Counted from the stretch's first letter, positions 28,275 through 41,219 are shown. The stretch is DNA of 64,000 bases from Hyphomonadaceae bacterium (GCA_022841905.1 JALHQO010000013.1:12405-76404), one strand, 5' to 3'. Program-made: numbers and translations. Notes: generated by a model from the sequence alone, not told the origin.

Positions 28275-29269
28275 GGCACACATTCCGCTGCATCGACGGG
28301 CACACGGCGGGCAATCCGGTGCGTATCGTCATCGAAGGCGCGCCGGAGCTGCGCGGCGCCACAATGAGCGAACGCCGTCAGGATTTCATGGCGCGCTACG
28401 ATTGGATCCGCACCGGCCTCTGCTTCGAGCCGCGCGGCCACGACATGATGAGCGGCGGCTTCCTCTATCCGCCGACGAGCGCAGAGGCCGATATCGGTAT
28501 TCTCTTCATCGAAACCAGCGGCTGTCTGCCTATGTGCGGTCACGGCACGATCGGCATCGTGACGTTCGGGCTAGAGAACGGGCTGATCAAACCGCGCGCG
28601 CCGGGCCGTTTTGTCGCCGACGTGCCTGCGGGCGCCATTGCGCTCGACTACAAACAAGACGGCGCGAAGGTCACCAGCGTCCGCATCCGCAACGTGCCGA
28701 GCTATCTCGCGGCCGAAGGCGTGCGTATCGACGTGCCAGGCATCGGCCCGCTGACGCTCGATATCGCTTATGGTGGCAACTTCTACGCCATCATCGAACC
28801 ACAAGGCGCCTATCGCGGCCTCGACGATCTAGGCGCAGCGCGCATCCTTCAGCTCTCACCGATTATCCGCCAATTGGTGCGCGAGAAAATCGAACCGGTG
28901 CACCCGCTCGACGACTCCATCCGCGGCGTCAGCCACGTCCTCTGGGCCGATGCGCCCAAGACCAAAGGTGCTCATGGCCGCAACGCAGTATTCTACGGCG
29001 ACAAAGCCATTGATCGCAGCCCTTGCGGCACAGGTACGTCCGCACGTCTCGCTCATTTGCATGCGAAAGGTCGCCTCAAGGTCGGCGATACGTTCGTGCA
29101 TGAGAGCTACATCCTCTCGCGCTTTATCGGCCGCGTCGAAGCGGAGACGAAGATCGGCGGCGTGAAGGCGATCATCCCGTCCATCGAAGGCAGCGCCTAC
29201 GCGACGGGCCGCAACGAAATCTGGATCGACGACGACGAACCGTTCCCGCACGGCTTCCAAGTCGTGTGA
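28271..29269 (+). CDS. Proline racemase family, probable 4-hydroxyproline 2-epimerase
   Basis: GTG start; RCIDGHTAGNPVRIV, SGCLPMCGHGTIGIVT, DRSPCGTGTSARLA (both catalytic Cys). Confidence 0.92.
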   Translation: MRHTFRCIDGHTAGNPVRIVIEGAPELRGATMSERRQDFMARYDWIRTGLCFEPRGHDMMSGGFLYPPTSAEADIGILFIETSGCLPMCGHGTIGIVTFGLENGLIKPRAPGRFVADVPAGAIALDYKQDGAKVTSVRIRNVPSYLAAEGVRIDVPGIGPLTLDIAYGGNFYAIIEPQGAYRGLDDLGAARILQLSPIIRQLVREKIEPVHPLDDSIRGVSHVLWADAPKTKGAHGRNAVFYGDKAIDRSPCGTGTSARLAHLHAKGRLKVGDTFVHESYILSRFIGRVEAETKIGGVKAIIPSIEGSAYATGRNEIWIDDDEPFPHGFQVV

Positions 29270-29270
29270 G

Positions 29271-30005
29271 CTATTTCAGAAGTTCCAGCATCGCCATCGC
29301 CGCTGCCGGATTGCGCTCTTTCGCGCCGCTGATGAAGTAGAGGAAAACGTCGCCCGATTTTTCCCAATCGCGTGCGATCTTCGCCCATTTCTTCAGCGCC
29401 GCTTTCGGATAACCGGTCGGCTCGTCGCTCTGTGTCAGCTCCAGGCGCGCATAAGCGAAGTCCGCTGTCGGCTCGACGATCAACGGATGCTTCTCGCTTT
29501 CGACGGTCACTACAGCAATGTTGCGCTGGCGCGCGAGCTTCAGGAACGCTTCGTCAGTGAAGCTCGCGTGCCGTACTTCCAGCGCATGCCGCAGCTTTAG
29601 CTTGCCGAGCTTGGCCGGCAGCATGTCGAAGTAGGCGGTCATCTCGTCGAGATCGAACTTTTTGTACGGCGCCATCTGCCAGAAGATTGGGCCAAGTTTC
29701 GAACCCAACTCGCCGACGCCCGAATTGAAGAACCACTCGATCGACTGCGCCGCCTCGCGCAAGTCCTTGCGCTGCACAGCCGCGCGCGGCGCCTTTACCG
29801 AGAACAGGAAATCGTCCGGCGTCGATTTCGCCCACTTCTGAAACGACGTGGCGCTCTGCGTCCGGTAAAAGGTGGCGTTGATCTCGATCGCCGTCACTTT
29901 GCTGGCGGCAAACTCAAGCTGCTTAGCCGCCGCGAGCTTGGGCGGATAGAATGTCTCCTCCCACGGCTCGTAGCTCCAGCCGCCGATGCCGACGCGGATC
30001 GTCAT
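29271..30005 (-). CDS. DUF72 family protein
   Basis: MTIRVGIGGWSYEPWEETFYPPKLAAAKQLEFAASKVTAIEINATFYR...FWQMAPYKKFD...ALEVRHASF. Confidence 0.9.
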   Translation of the reverse strand: MTIRVGIGGWSYEPWEETFYPPKLAAAKQLEFAASKVTAIEINATFYRTQSATSFQKWAKSTPDDFLFSVKAPRAAVQRKDLREAAQSIEWFFNSGVGELGSKLGPIFWQMAPYKKFDLDEMTAYFDMLPAKLGKLKLRHALEVRHASFTDEAFLKLARQRNIAVVTVESEKHPLIVEPTADFAYARLELTQSDEPTGYPKAALKKWAKIARDWEKSGDVFLYFISGAKERNPAAAMAMLELLK

Positions 30006-30006
30006 T

Positions 30007-30807
30007 TCATTCGCCTGTAAAGTTCGGCGTGCGCTTTTCGGTGAAGGCGTCCACCGCTTCCTTGTGGTCGCGTGTTTCGTGCGCCAGCGCTTGGAACGCC
30101 GCTGAGAGCTCCAGCACATCGCTCAAGCGCCCATGCTGCGCCTCGCGCAACAAACGCTTCGCCAAGCGCACCGTGCGCGGCGGGTTTACGGCCACGCGCT
30201 CCGCCAGCTTGCGCGCTTCGGCCATCAGTTGGTCATCCGGCACAACGCGCGATACCAGTCCGATCCGCGCCGCTTCTTCCGCGTCGATCGTGTCGCCGGT
30301 CAGCACCATTTCTGCCGCGCGCGTAGCGCCAATGGCGTTGGTCAAAATCCAGGCGCCGCCGTCGCCGGGAATGATGCCGACTTTAACGAAGCTCGACGCC
30401 ATTTTGGCTGACGCGCCGGCAAGGCGCATATCGCATAAGATTCCGATGTCGAGTCCAAGCCCGATGGCGTGGCCGTTGATCGCGGCGATGGTCGCGACTT
30501 CGACCTCCGCGAGCGCCTTGATCACGGAGTGAACGCCGCGGCGATAATTGGCGCGCGTGCCGTCCGGCGTGGCGCGCGGGCCGATACCGGAGCGCTCGCG
30601 GATGGCTTTGAGATCGCCGCCAGCGCAGAAGGATTTGCCGGCGCCGGTGAGGATTACGGCATTGATCTCTTCGTCATCGTTGGCCTTCCACAGCGCGCCG
30701 GCGAGATCGTCGCAATCGTCTTGCGTGGCGATGGCGTTGCGGCTCTCGGGGCGGTTTAGGGTGACGGTCGCGACGCGGCCGGATTTTTCATAGGTGGCGA
30801 ACGTCAT
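30007..30807 (-). CDS. Enoyl-CoA hydratase/isomerase (crotonase) family
   Basis: VTLNRPESRNAIATQ...GAGKSFCAGGDLKAI...AINGHAIGLGLDIGILCDMRLA. Confidence 0.93.
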   Translation of the reverse strand: MTFATYEKSGRVATVTLNRPESRNAIATQDDCDDLAGALWKANDDEEINAVILTGAGKSFCAGGDLKAIRERSGIGPRATPDGTRANYRRGVHSVIKALAEVEVATIAAINGHAIGLGLDIGILCDMRLAGASAKMASSFVKVGIIPGDGGAWILTNAIGATRAAEMVLTGDTIDAEEAARIGLVSRVVPDDQLMAEARKLAERVAVNPPRTVRLAKRLLREAQHGRLSDVLELSAAFQALAHETRDHKEAVDAFTEKRTPNFTGE

Positions 30808-30859
30808 GGGTGCTCCGTTGGTACGCGGGGCTTAGCCAATTTGCGCGGGCGCGACAATG

Positions 30860-31621
30860 CTAGTCGGCGGCCGCGTTGCCTTGGACGTACGCGATGAGAT
30901 CCTCGGTTTGCACAGGTTCTGGCCCATGGCGGCGCACGTCCACACGCCCAGTTCCGTCGCTGGACGCGGTCACGACGATCTCCGTCTCGGTATCTGCCTG
31001 GAACGTATAGCGCGAGCCTTCCGCACTGATCGCTTCGGCGCCGTCGCGTGCTTCGAGCGAGAAGGTGGACGTGCGGCCATTTTCGGACACGTCGATGGCT
31101 TGCGCTTCGGCGGCGCTGGCGAAGTCGTAGGAGTAATAGAGCAGATCGCCGTCGGCATCTTCGCTGACGACGATTGCGCGCCGCCCTGTGAAGCCCATCA
31201 GCCGCGTACGAGGCATCCAGCGGCAGCTTAAGTCGCGTTCGCCGATGCGCACTGACGAGTAAACCGGCGTGTAGGCGCTAGCGGGGTTTTCAAGCATGCC
31301 AGAATTAATCTGGCGCACGTGGCCGACTTCGGCGCCATTTTGAAGCAGAGCGCGATAAACGCTGCCCGCTGCGCCGTCGCCAGCGCCTAACGTGTAGCTC
31401 GTGCGCTGTTGAATCGCGCCGCTCGGCTTTTCGTATTGCGCAACCTCGGTAACGCCGTTCCGATCCGCGCCGAACACAAGCAGCACCGGCGCGTTCAGCG
31501 CATCGCAGATGAACCACGGTGCGGCGACGACTTGCGTCGGTGGGGGCGGCAGAGGCGGCGGCGCTTCCGGTTGGCCGCAAGCTGCCAGTGCGAGAGCGAG
31601 AAGGGCGATGGTGCGGCGCAT
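30860..31621 (-). CDS. Hypothetical lipoprotein
   Basis: MRRTIALLALALAACGQPEAPPPLPPPP lipobox. Confidence 0.65.
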   Translation of the reverse strand: MRRTIALLALALAACGQPEAPPPLPPPPTQVVAAPWFICDALNAPVLLVFGADRNGVTEVAQYEKPSGAIQQRTSYTLGAGDGAAGSVYRALLQNGAEVGHVRQINSGMLENPASAYTPVYSSVRIGERDLSCRWMPRTRLMGFTGRRAIVVSEDADGDLLYYSYDFASAAEAQAIDVSENGRTSTFSLEARDGAEAISAEGSRYTFQADTETEIVVTASSDGTGRVDVRRHGPEPVQTEDLIAYVQGNAAAD

Positions 31622-31689
31622 TGCTATCTCCTGGAGGCGATGTAGCACTCCAAGTAGCTGACGTCATGGAGCGTAGGCGCCTCTTTGTC

Positions 31690-34173
31690 CTAGTCCAGCC
31701 CCAACTTTGCGCGCGTCGCCTTCGTGATCGTCACCGCGCATTGCGCGTAATCCGTCCACGGATCGGGCTCGGCTAGGCGCGCGCGCATGTCCTTCAGCTT
31801 GAAGATCGACGCGGACGGGATCGTTTTCAACTCCTGCCACGTCACCGGCACAGCGACCGTCGCTGTCGCTCGCGCACGCGGCGAGTAGGGCGCGATCGCT
31901 GTCGCGCCGCGGCCATTGCGCAGATAATCGACGAAGATGCGGCCCTTGCGCTTGGCCTTCGACATATTGGCGACGAAGCGCTTCGGATCGAGCCTCTCCA
32001 CTTGCTCCGCCAGCGCACCGGAGAAGCCTTTGGCCTCTTCCCACGTATGCTTGCGCTTCAGGTTGAGCACGATGTGGATGCCTTTGCCGCCTGTGATCAT
32101 GGCAAAGGAGGGGAGATCAGCGCTGTCGAGCAGCGTTTTGATGTCGAACGCCGCGCGCTTCACGATTTCGAAGTCTAGGCCTTCGTCGGGATCGAGATCG
32201 AACACCATCCGGTCGGGTTTCTCGACGTCATCATTGTGCGCGCCCCAGAGGTGAAACTCCAGCGCGCTGATCTGTGCGCATGAGACGAGCCCCAGCGCGT
32301 TGGGCACTGTGAGATAGCCCTCAGCCTTGCCGTCGCTCTCTGTGATCGGGATTGTTTTGATCTCTTTCGGCATGCCGGCCATGGCGTGCTTTTGGAAGAA
32401 CGTCTGCTTGCCGACGCCGTCCGGCGCGCGCACTAGGCTAAGCGGGCGGTTATAGACGTGCACGCCCATGCGCTCTGACGCCATGTCGAGATAGGCCGCA
32501 AGCTCGGCTTTGGTGACGCCCGCATCAGGGAAGAGCACCTTGTCTGGATGTGTGAGGCGCACGCGCGTCTTCATCGCCGGCGCGGCCTGTTCGGCGCTCA
32601 CGTCCTTCGCGGCTTTGTCGCTGCGCAGGCCTAGGAACACGGCGTGTCGCACCGCGCCTTCGCTGGTGAACTCCGCGAACCGCACTTGCGCCACCAGCTT
32701 CGGCTCAACCCATTTTGCGCCTCTTGCGGCCTCGCGCGGCACAGTCAGTGCGGGCTTGGCGCGGGCGAGCTTCGTCAGCTTCTCGGAGAGCGAAGCCAGA
32801 GTTTTGTCGTTGAAGCCCGTTCCGACATTGCCGCGATACTGGAGTTTGCCGTCGACTCTATCGGCCACCATTAGAGACGCGAAGGCGCGGCCTTTGAGCG
32901 AGGGCTGGTAGCCGATGATCACGAACTCCTGTTCGTTCACCAGCTTGATCTTCAGCCAGCTAGCGCTGCGCCCGCTCTGATAGGTGGAAGATGCTTTCTT
33001 CGAGATGACGCCTTCGAGCCCTTGCTCGCGGAACGCTTCCAACACATCGGGTCCGTTGCCTTCGAAGTGTGGGCTCAGCCGAACAGGCGTTTTTGCTTTC
33101 GCGAGCAGCTTTTCGAGCCTCGCCTTGCGCTCGCTCAGCGGCGTTTTGCGCAAGTCCTTGGCGCCGTCGGCCAGCAGATCGAACACGAAGTACGACACGC
33201 CCTTGGCGACGCCGTTCTCGAGCGATGCCTGGAGCGCGGAAAAATCCGTCTTGCCACTCGCTTGCGCCACCGCCGCTTCGCCGTCGAGGAGCACGTCTTT
33301 CAGATTGAGCGCGGCGAGCGCATCGGCGATCGGCTGAAACTTGCCGGTCCAGTCGAGGCCAGTGCGCGTGAACAGCTTGACGCTATCGCCGCTAACAGCA
33401 GCCTGGATGCGGTAGCCGTCATACTTGATCTCGTGAATCCAGTTGTCGCCCGGCGGCGCTTTTTCGACGCGCGTCGCTAGCATCGGCTCGACGAACGCCC
33501 ATTTTGGCGCCTTCGCCGCTTTCGGCGCGCGTTCGCCGCCCTTGCTCCATACGCGCGCGCCGCCGGAGCGCACATCTTCGATCGTGCGGCCCGAGACGAT
33601 GCTGGTGACGCTGCGCGCGACCGGGTCTTCCTTGCCGGCGAAGGCGTCCTTCGACTTGAACAACAGCCAAGGATTGCCGCGCTCGCCCTCGCGCGGCTTG
33701 ATCTTGACCATGTGAAACTCGCCCTTGAGCCGCTCGCCGGCCAACACGAATTTCAGTTCGCCCTTGGCCATGCCCTCATCGGGATCGAGCAGCCATTTCA
33801 CTTTGCCGGTGTCCCAGATGATCACCGAGCCGGCGCCGTATTCGCCCTTCGGGATCACGCCCTCGAACGAGCCGTATTCGATCGGGTGGTTCTCGGTGCG
33901 GACAGCGAGACGCTTTACGCTGGGATCGAGCGAGGGGCCCTGCGGCACCGCCCAGCTCATCAGCACGCCGTCATGCTCGAGCCGGAAGTCGTAGTGCAGG
34001 CGCGTGGCCGCGTGCTTTTGCACGACGAACATGCCGCCGGCGTCTTTCACCGTGCCGCCGGCCGGCTCTGTCGTTTTCTTGAAGTCGCGCTTGCGATTGT
34101 ACTCGGCCAGATCGCCGACCGTGTCCGCCTTGGCCGCGCTCTTCTTCGTCCCGCTTTTGGCGGGCTTTTTCAT
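31690..34173 (-). CDS. ligD: ATP-dependent DNA ligase D (phosphoesterase-ligase-polymerase)
   Basis: VQKHAATRLHYDFRLEHDGVLMSWAVPQGPS (PE); HEIKYDGYRIQA (ligase Lys); LTHPDKVLFPDAGVTKAELAAYL...MVFDLDPDEGLDF (POL). Confidence 0.97.
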   Translation of the reverse strand: MKKPAKSGTKKSAAKADTVGDLAEYNRKRDFKKTTEPAGGTVKDAGGMFVVQKHAATRLHYDFRLEHDGVLMSWAVPQGPSLDPSVKRLAVRTENHPIEYGSFEGVIPKGEYGAGSVIIWDTGKVKWLLDPDEGMAKGELKFVLAGERLKGEFHMVKIKPREGERGNPWLLFKSKDAFAGKEDPVARSVTSIVSGRTIEDVRSGGARVWSKGGERAPKAAKAPKWAFVEPMLATRVEKAPPGDNWIHEIKYDGYRIQAAVSGDSVKLFTRTGLDWTGKFQPIADALAALNLKDVLLDGEAAVAQASGKTDFSALQASLENGVAKGVSYFVFDLLADGAKDLRKTPLSERKARLEKLLAKAKTPVRLSPHFEGNGPDVLEAFREQGLEGVISKKASSTYQSGRSASWLKIKLVNEQEFVIIGYQPSLKGRAFASLMVADRVDGKLQYRGNVGTGFNDKTLASLSEKLTKLARAKPALTVPREAARGAKWVEPKLVAQVRFAEFTSEGAVRHAVFLGLRSDKAAKDVSAEQAAPAMKTRVRLTHPDKVLFPDAGVTKAELAAYLDMASERMGVHVYNRPLSLVRAPDGVGKQTFFQKHAMAGMPKEIKTIPITESDGKAEGYLTVPNALGLVSCAQISALEFHLWGAHNDDVEKPDRMVFDLDPDEGLDFEIVKRAAFDIKTLLDSADLPSFAMITGGKGIHIVLNLKRKHTWEEAKGFSGALAEQVERLDPKRFVANMSKAKRKGRIFVDYLRNGRGATAIAPYSPRARATATVAVPVTWQELKTIPSASIFKLKDMRARLAEPDPWTDYAQCAVTITKATRAKLGLD

Positions 34174-35096
34174 TTCTTCGCGCGTTTAGCGGCAGCCTTC
34201 GCGGGCGCTTTGGCGCGCGGCGCGGCTTTGGTCTTTTCAGCCGCCGCGCGGCGTTTCGGCGCCGGCTTCGCGTCGTCCTCGTCGTCCGCAACCTTGGGCG
34301 ACTTCTTCGCAAGCGACTTCTTCAGCGCATCGACCAGCGACACGACGTTGTCGCCATAATCGCGCGACGGCTCTTCCTGGTCGTCCAGCACCAATTCGCC
34401 ATGGCGCTCGATCTTCTTTTTCACCAGCCGCTCCAGCGCGATGGCGTATTCGTCCTCGAACTTGGCCGGATCGAACTTGGCTTTCTTGCGATTGATCAGC
34501 TCTTCGGCGAGGTCGATCAGATCGGCGTCGAGTTTGCCGTTTGGAATTTCATCGAAGAAGCTTTTCGCTGCACGCACTTCCTCGCCGTAGTGCACAGTCT
34601 CGACAACGAGGCCGCCTTCGTACGGCTTTACCGCCGCGATGTAGGAGCGCCCGCGCATGGTGATCTGGCCGAGGCCCACGGTCTTCGTTTTCTTCAGCGC
34701 CTCGCAGACGACGCGGTAGGGCTCGTCGGCCATTTTGCCGTCGGGCAGGGCGTAATAGGGTTTGTCGAAATAGATCGGGTCGATCGTGTCGGCCGGCGCG
34801 AACTGCACCATGTCGAGCGTCTTCTTGGAATCGACCTTCAGCGCCTCGAACTCCTCGTCCGAGAACAGAACGTAGCGGCCCTTCTGGTACTCGTAGCCTT
34901 TGACGATCTCGTCTTTATCGACGGCGCCGACGCCAGGCGCGACTTTCTCGTACCTGATCCGCTGCTTCGACGGCTCATGGATCTGGTTGAACGAAATCTT
35001 CTCCTTGGAATCCAAGGCCGAATAGAGCTTTACCGGCAGCGCCACGAGGGCGAGCCGGATTTGCCCTGTCCATATGGGACGAGCTGGAGGCGCCAT
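34170..35096 (-). CDS. ku: Ku protein (NHEJ)
   Basis: WTGQIRLALVALPVKLYSALDSKEKISFNQIHEPSKQRIRYEKV...EIVKGYEY; 4-bp overlap with ligD. Confidence 0.97.
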   Translation of the reverse strand: MAPPARPIWTGQIRLALVALPVKLYSALDSKEKISFNQIHEPSKQRIRYEKVAPGVGAVDKDEIVKGYEYQKGRYVLFSDEEFEALKVDSKKTLDMVQFAPADTIDPIYFDKPYYALPDGKMADEPYRVVCEALKKTKTVGLGQITMRGRSYIAAVKPYEGGLVVETVHYGEEVRAAKSFFDEIPNGKLDADLIDLAEELINRKKAKFDPAKFEDEYAIALERLVKKKIERHGELVLDDQEEPSRDYGDNVVSLVDALKKSLAKKSPKVADDEDDAKPAPKRRAAAEKTKAAPRAKAPAKAAAKRAKK

Positions 35097-35279
35097 AGCT
35101 TTTCAAACACCCAAGAAGACCCGACGTTCCGAAACCGTAACATCAGAGTGCAACCCCAGCAACGCGCGTGGTTACCAGTTAACCCTCTTTGCCGGGCGCC
35201 AATTTCACTCCCGGCGCGATTGGTCTAAGACCGGGCGAACGCGTGAACGGCCCAGAGAGGCCGGCCGTATAGGGAGCTC

Positions 35280-36443
35280 ATGACCCAATCGCACAGCCTT
35301 GATTTCGCCCTCGGCGAAACCGCGGACGCCATCCGCGAAACCACCGCCCGTTACGCCGCCGACCGCATCGCGCCAATGGCGGCCGAGATCGATGCGCAGA
35401 ACAAATTTCCGCGCGAGCTTTGGCCCGAGATGGGCGCGCTTGGCCTGCACGGCATCACCGTGAGCGAGGAAGACGGCGGCCTCGGGCTTGGCTATCTCGA
35501 ACACGTCGTCGCGATGGAGGAGGTGAGCCGCGCTTCAGCTTCGGTGGGCCTCTCCTACGGCGCGCACTCCAACCTCTGCATCAATCAGCTCCGCCGTTGG
35601 GCGACGCCCGAGCAGAAGCATAGATATCTGCCTAAGCTGATCAGCGGCGAGCACGTCGGCTCGCTCGCCATGAGCGAAGCCGGCGCGGGTTCTGACGTCG
35701 TCGGCATGAAGCTGCGCGCGGAGAAGAAGGGCGATCGCTTCGTGCTGAACGGCACGAAGTTCTGGATCACCAACGCGCCCGAAGCCAACACGCTGGTGGT
35801 TTACGCCAAGACCGAACCGGGCGCCGGCTCCGGCGGCATCACCGCCTTTATCATCGAGCGCGGCACAAAAGGTTTCAGCACCTCCCAGAAGCTCGACAAA
35901 ATGGGCATGCGCGGCTCGGACACCGGAGAGCTGGTGTTCGCAGATTGCGAAGTGCCGGAAGAAAACGTCATGGGCGGGCTCAATCGCGGCGTCGCCGTGC
36001 TGATGAGCGGCTTGGACTATGAGCGCGCCGTGCTCGCGGCCGGTCCGCTCGGCATCATGCAAGCCTGCCTCGATGTCGTGCTGCCCTACGTCCGCGAGCG
36101 CAAACAATTCGGCAAGCCGATCGGCTCGTTCCAGCTGATCCAAGCCAAGGTCGCCGACATGGTGGTAGCACTCAGCGCCGCGCGCGCTTATGTCTATGCC
36201 GTCGCTAAAGCCTGCGACGCCGGCAAGACCACCCGCCACGACGCCGCCGGCGCCATCATGTTCGCCTCCGAAAGCGCCGTGATGGTCAGTCTCGAAGCCA
36301 TCCAAGCGCTCGGCGGCGCCGGCTACACAAAAGACTTCCCAGTTGAGCGCTTCCTCCGCGACGCTAAGCTCTACGACATCGGCGCCGGCACGAATGAAGT
36401 GCGGCGGTTTCTGATTGGCCGCGAAATTATCGGTGGCGGCTGA
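35280..36443 (+). CDS. Isovaleryl-CoA dehydrogenase (acyl-CoA dehydrogenase)
   Basis: [80 protein letters not shown]. Confidence 0.93.
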   Translation: MTQSHSLDFALGETADAIRETTARYAADRIAPMAAEIDAQNKFPRELWPEMGALGLHGITVSEEDGGLGLGYLEHVVAMEEVSRASASVGLSYGAHSNLCINQLRRWATPEQKHRYLPKLISGEHVGSLAMSEAGAGSDVVGMKLRAEKKGDRFVLNGTKFWITNAPEANTLVVYAKTEPGAGSGGITAFIIERGTKGFSTSQKLDKMGMRGSDTGELVFADCEVPEENVMGGLNRGVAVLMSGLDYERAVLAAGPLGIMQACLDVVLPYVRERKQFGKPIGSFQLIQAKVADMVVALSAARAYVYAVAKACDAGKTTRHDAAGAIMFASESAVMVSLEAIQALGGAGYTKDFPVERFLRDAKLYDIGAGTNEVRRFLIGREIIGGG

Positions 36444-36456
36444 TCCCAATTTCATC

Positions 36457-36558
36457 CGTCATCCCGGACACGCCGCAGGCGTGATCCGGGACCCAGGGGC
36501 GACCGGCGCATCGTCGGCCCCTGGGTCCCGGGTCTCGCTCCGCTCGCCCGGGATGACG
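36457..36558. repeat. Compound palindromic intergenic repeat (alphaproteobacterial GTCATCCCGG type)
   Basis: CGTCATCCCGG (36457) / CCGGGATGACG (36548) outer arms plus ATCCGGGACCCAGGGGC / GCCCCTGGGTCCCGGGT inner arms. Confidence 0.88.
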
Positions 36559-36578
36559 AAGTGGTGTAGCGGAATCCC

Positions 36579-38183
36579 ATGAAGCTGAAGTCTGCGATCG
36601 ATCCAAACTCCGAAGCCTTCGCCAAGAACGCGGCGCACCACCGCGCCCTAGCGCAACAGCTGCGCGAGCGCGCGGCGCAGATCGCGCTTGGTGGCCCCGA
36701 AGAATCCCGCGCCCGCCACACCAAGCGCAACAAGCTGCTGCCGCGCGAGCGGGTTGAGCGTTTGCTTGATCCCGGCGCGCCGTTTCTCGAAGTGGGCGCG
36801 CTGGCGGCGTACGATCTTTACAACGGCGAAGCGCCAGCCGCCGGCGTGATCACCGGCATTGGCCGCGTCTCTGGCCGCGAAGTGATGATCGTCGCCAACG
36901 ACGCGACGGTGAAGGGCGGCGCGTATTTCCCGATGACGGTGAAGAAGCACCTGCGCGCGCAAGAGATCGCGATGCAGAACAAGCTGCCGTGCGTCTATCT
37001 CGTCGATAGCGGCGGCGCGAACCTGCCGCACCAAGCCGAAGTCTTCCCGGACCGCGACCATTTCGGCCGCATCTTCTACAATCAGGCGCGCATGAGCGCC
37101 GAAGGCATCGCGCAGATCGCCTGCGTCATGGGCTCATGCACGGCCGGCGGCGCCTATGTGCCGGCGATGAGCGATGAAACCGTGATCGTCCGCAACCAAG
37201 GCACCATCTTCCTCGGTGGGCCGCCACTCGTGAAAGCCGCGACCGGCGAAGTGATCAGCGCTGAAGATCTCGGCGGCGGCGATATGCACGCACGCAAGAG
37301 CGGCGTCGTCGATCACCTCGCGCAGGACGACGCGCACGCGCTGCATATCGTTCGGCGCATCGTGGCGAACCTCAACACTGTGAAGAATGTCGGCCTCGAT
37401 CTGCGCGAACCGGTGCCGCCCGCGTACGATGCTGAAAGCATTTATGGCGTGATCCCCGATGACGTGCGCACGCCGTACGACGTCCGCGAAGTCATCGCCC
37501 GCATCGTCGATGGCAGCGAGCTTGACGAATTTCGCCCGCTCTACGGCCCCACGCTCGTCACCGGCTTTGCGCGCATCTGGGGCTTTCCCGTCGCGATCCT
37601 CGCCAACAACGGCATCCTGTTCAGCGAAAGCGCGCAGAAGGGCGCGCATTTCATCGAGCTCGCCTGCAAGCGCGGCATTCCGTTGCTCTTCCTGCAAAAC
37701 ATTTCCGGCTTCATGGTCGGCGGCAAATACGAAGCCGGCGGCATCGCCAAAGACGGCGCGAAGATGGTGACAGCCGTCGCTTCCGCCGAAGTGCCGAAAT
37801 TCACCGTGCTGATCGGCGGCTCGTTCGGCGCCGGCAATTACGGCATGTGCGGCCGCGCCTATTCCCCGCGCTTCCTCTTCACCTGGCCCAACTCCCGCAT
37901 CTCCGTCATGGGCGGTGAACAGGCAGCCTCCGTGCTCGCACAAGTGAAACGCGACGGCATGGAAGCGAAAGGCGAGAGCTGGGCGAAAGCCGAAGAAGAA
38001 AAATTCAAAGACCCGATCCGCGCAAGATATGAGGAAGAGGGCGATCCGTATCACGCGACGGCGCGGCTGTGGGACGATGGGATTATCGATCCCACGCAGA
38101 CACGTGATGTGTTGGGGCTAGCGATCAGTGCGAGTTTGAACGCACCAATTCCAGAGACGCGCTTCGGCGTGTTTAGGATGTGA
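36579..38183 (+). CDS. mccB: Methylcrotonoyl-CoA carboxylase, carboxyltransferase subunit
   Basis: 534 aa; [29 protein letters not shown]...[32 protein letters not shown]...[13 protein letters not shown]. Confidence 0.95.
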   Translation: MKLKSAIDPNSEAFAKNAAHHRALAQQLRERAAQIALGGPEESRARHTKRNKLLPRERVERLLDPGAPFLEVGALAAYDLYNGEAPAAGVITGIGRVSGREVMIVANDATVKGGAYFPMTVKKHLRAQEIAMQNKLPCVYLVDSGGANLPHQAEVFPDRDHFGRIFYNQARMSAEGIAQIACVMGSCTAGGAYVPAMSDETVIVRNQGTIFLGGPPLVKAATGEVISAEDLGGGDMHARKSGVVDHLAQDDAHALHIVRRIVANLNTVKNVGLDLREPVPPAYDAESIYGVIPDDVRTPYDVREVIARIVDGSELDEFRPLYGPTLVTGFARIWGFPVAILANNGILFSESAQKGAHFIELACKRGIPLLFLQNISGFMVGGKYEAGGIAKDGAKMVTAVASAEVPKFTVLIGGSFGAGNYGMCGRAYSPRFLFTWPNSRISVMGGEQAASVLAQVKRDGMEAKGESWAKAEEEKFKDPIRARYEEEGDPYHATARLWDDGIIDPTQTRDVLGLAISASLNAPIPETRFGVFRM

Positions 38184-38639
38184 TGATGAGAACACTCCTC
38201 TCTGGGATCGTGTTTCTAGTTGTGTTCTCGGTCGTGCTCCTGCCATTCGTCCTTTTTCGAATGGCGGTAGATCGGGGGGACTTGGAACCGCTCGCACCAG
38301 TTGCAACGGGGATATTCGCCGCCCTTTCAGGTCTGATTGGGTGGGCCCTGGCGAGTTTGTCGGCCACTTACGTGAGGGAGTCGCGCAACCCGCCGAGCAT
38401 AAATGTTCTCAGGTTTCGACTTGGTCGAACACTTGCGATTCAGCTGCTGTTTGTCGGAATTGGATTGGCGCTCGCTTCGATCAGCATGCAGCACTACCCC
38501 ATTTACAGGGACATCGTCGGACGATCACTCGCCTACGACCTTAAAGATCTGTTTGAATCCGGTTGGCTGGTGTTCGTAGGCGGCATCGTCGCTCTCCTAA
38601 GCGCGTACAAGTTGGTGAGCGGGTCGAAGGACGACACGA

Positions 38640-38647
<8 letters not shown>
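38180..38647 (+). CDS. Hypothetical membrane protein nested between mccB and mccA
   Basis: 155 aa, about 4 hydrophobic segments; overlaps mccB stop by 4 bp and mccA start by 8 bp. Confidence 0.7.
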
Positions 38648-40541
<1,894 letters not shown>

Positions 40542-40548
40542 GTCCCGA

Positions 40549-41208
40549 TCAGCTCATCGCAAACTGCGCTTCTTCTTTCTCGGGATGGCGCACTGTGTCG
40601 CCGAAGCTTTCGTTGACGCCGACGACGGCCGCTGGCGGCACGTTGGCGTTGCTGGGCACATTGGCGCCGGGGCCGATCTTCGCGCCGGCGCCGATGAAGG
40701 CGTAAGAGCCGATCCGCACCGGCCGCACCAGCACGCTTGAGCCTGCGCCATCGACCTTCTTGCGTACGTGTGCGGCAAGTTCGACTTCGCGCGAGAATAC
40801 GACGCGGTTGCCGATGTCCATCAGATTGCGGTCGAGCACGTCCATGCGCACCGGCCATTCGACGCCGTAGCCGATGCGCGAGCCCCACATGCGGAGCCAC
40901 ATCGAGTAGAAGCCGGGAAAAATCCGCAGCAGCGATTCCAGAAACGGCAGCGCGTCATAAACCGCCTGGATGTGGTGCGCCGCCAGCCACGGGCAGAAGG
41001 CGCGCCCGTCAATGCAGGCGACGCCATGCTTCAGCGGCGCCCAGCGAAACATTACGCGCTGCACCAAGGGCGGCAAAAAATAAATCACGAAGATGAAAAG
41101 CGCAGCGGTCCAGATCGAGGGCCACTCCGCGAATACGCCGAGCGCGCCGAGCGAGATCGCGAACATCAGCAACGGAAAATACGCGAAGAGCCGATCCCAC
41201 CCCGTCAT
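40549..41208 (-). CDS. Membrane protein with left-handed beta-helix (hexapeptide transferase-like) C-terminus
   Basis: Two N-terminal TMs; VRIGSYAFIGAGAKIGPGANVPSNANVPPAAVVGV hexapeptide repeats. Confidence 0.65.
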   Translation of the reverse strand: MTGWDRLFAYFPLLMFAISLGALGVFAEWPSIWTAALFIFVIYFLPPLVQRVMFRWAPLKHGVACIDGRAFCPWLAAHHIQAVYDALPFLESLLRIFPGFYSMWLRMWGSRIGYGVEWPVRMDVLDRNLMDIGNRVVFSREVELAAHVRKKVDGAGSSVLVRPVRIGSYAFIGAGAKIGPGANVPSNANVPPAAVVGVNESFGDTVRHPEKEEAQFAMS

Positions 41209-41219
41209 CGACGCGCTCG

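Noticed and set aside
35535-36455. 306-aa minus-strand ORF
   Set aside because: Antisense to the acyl-CoA dehydrogenase.
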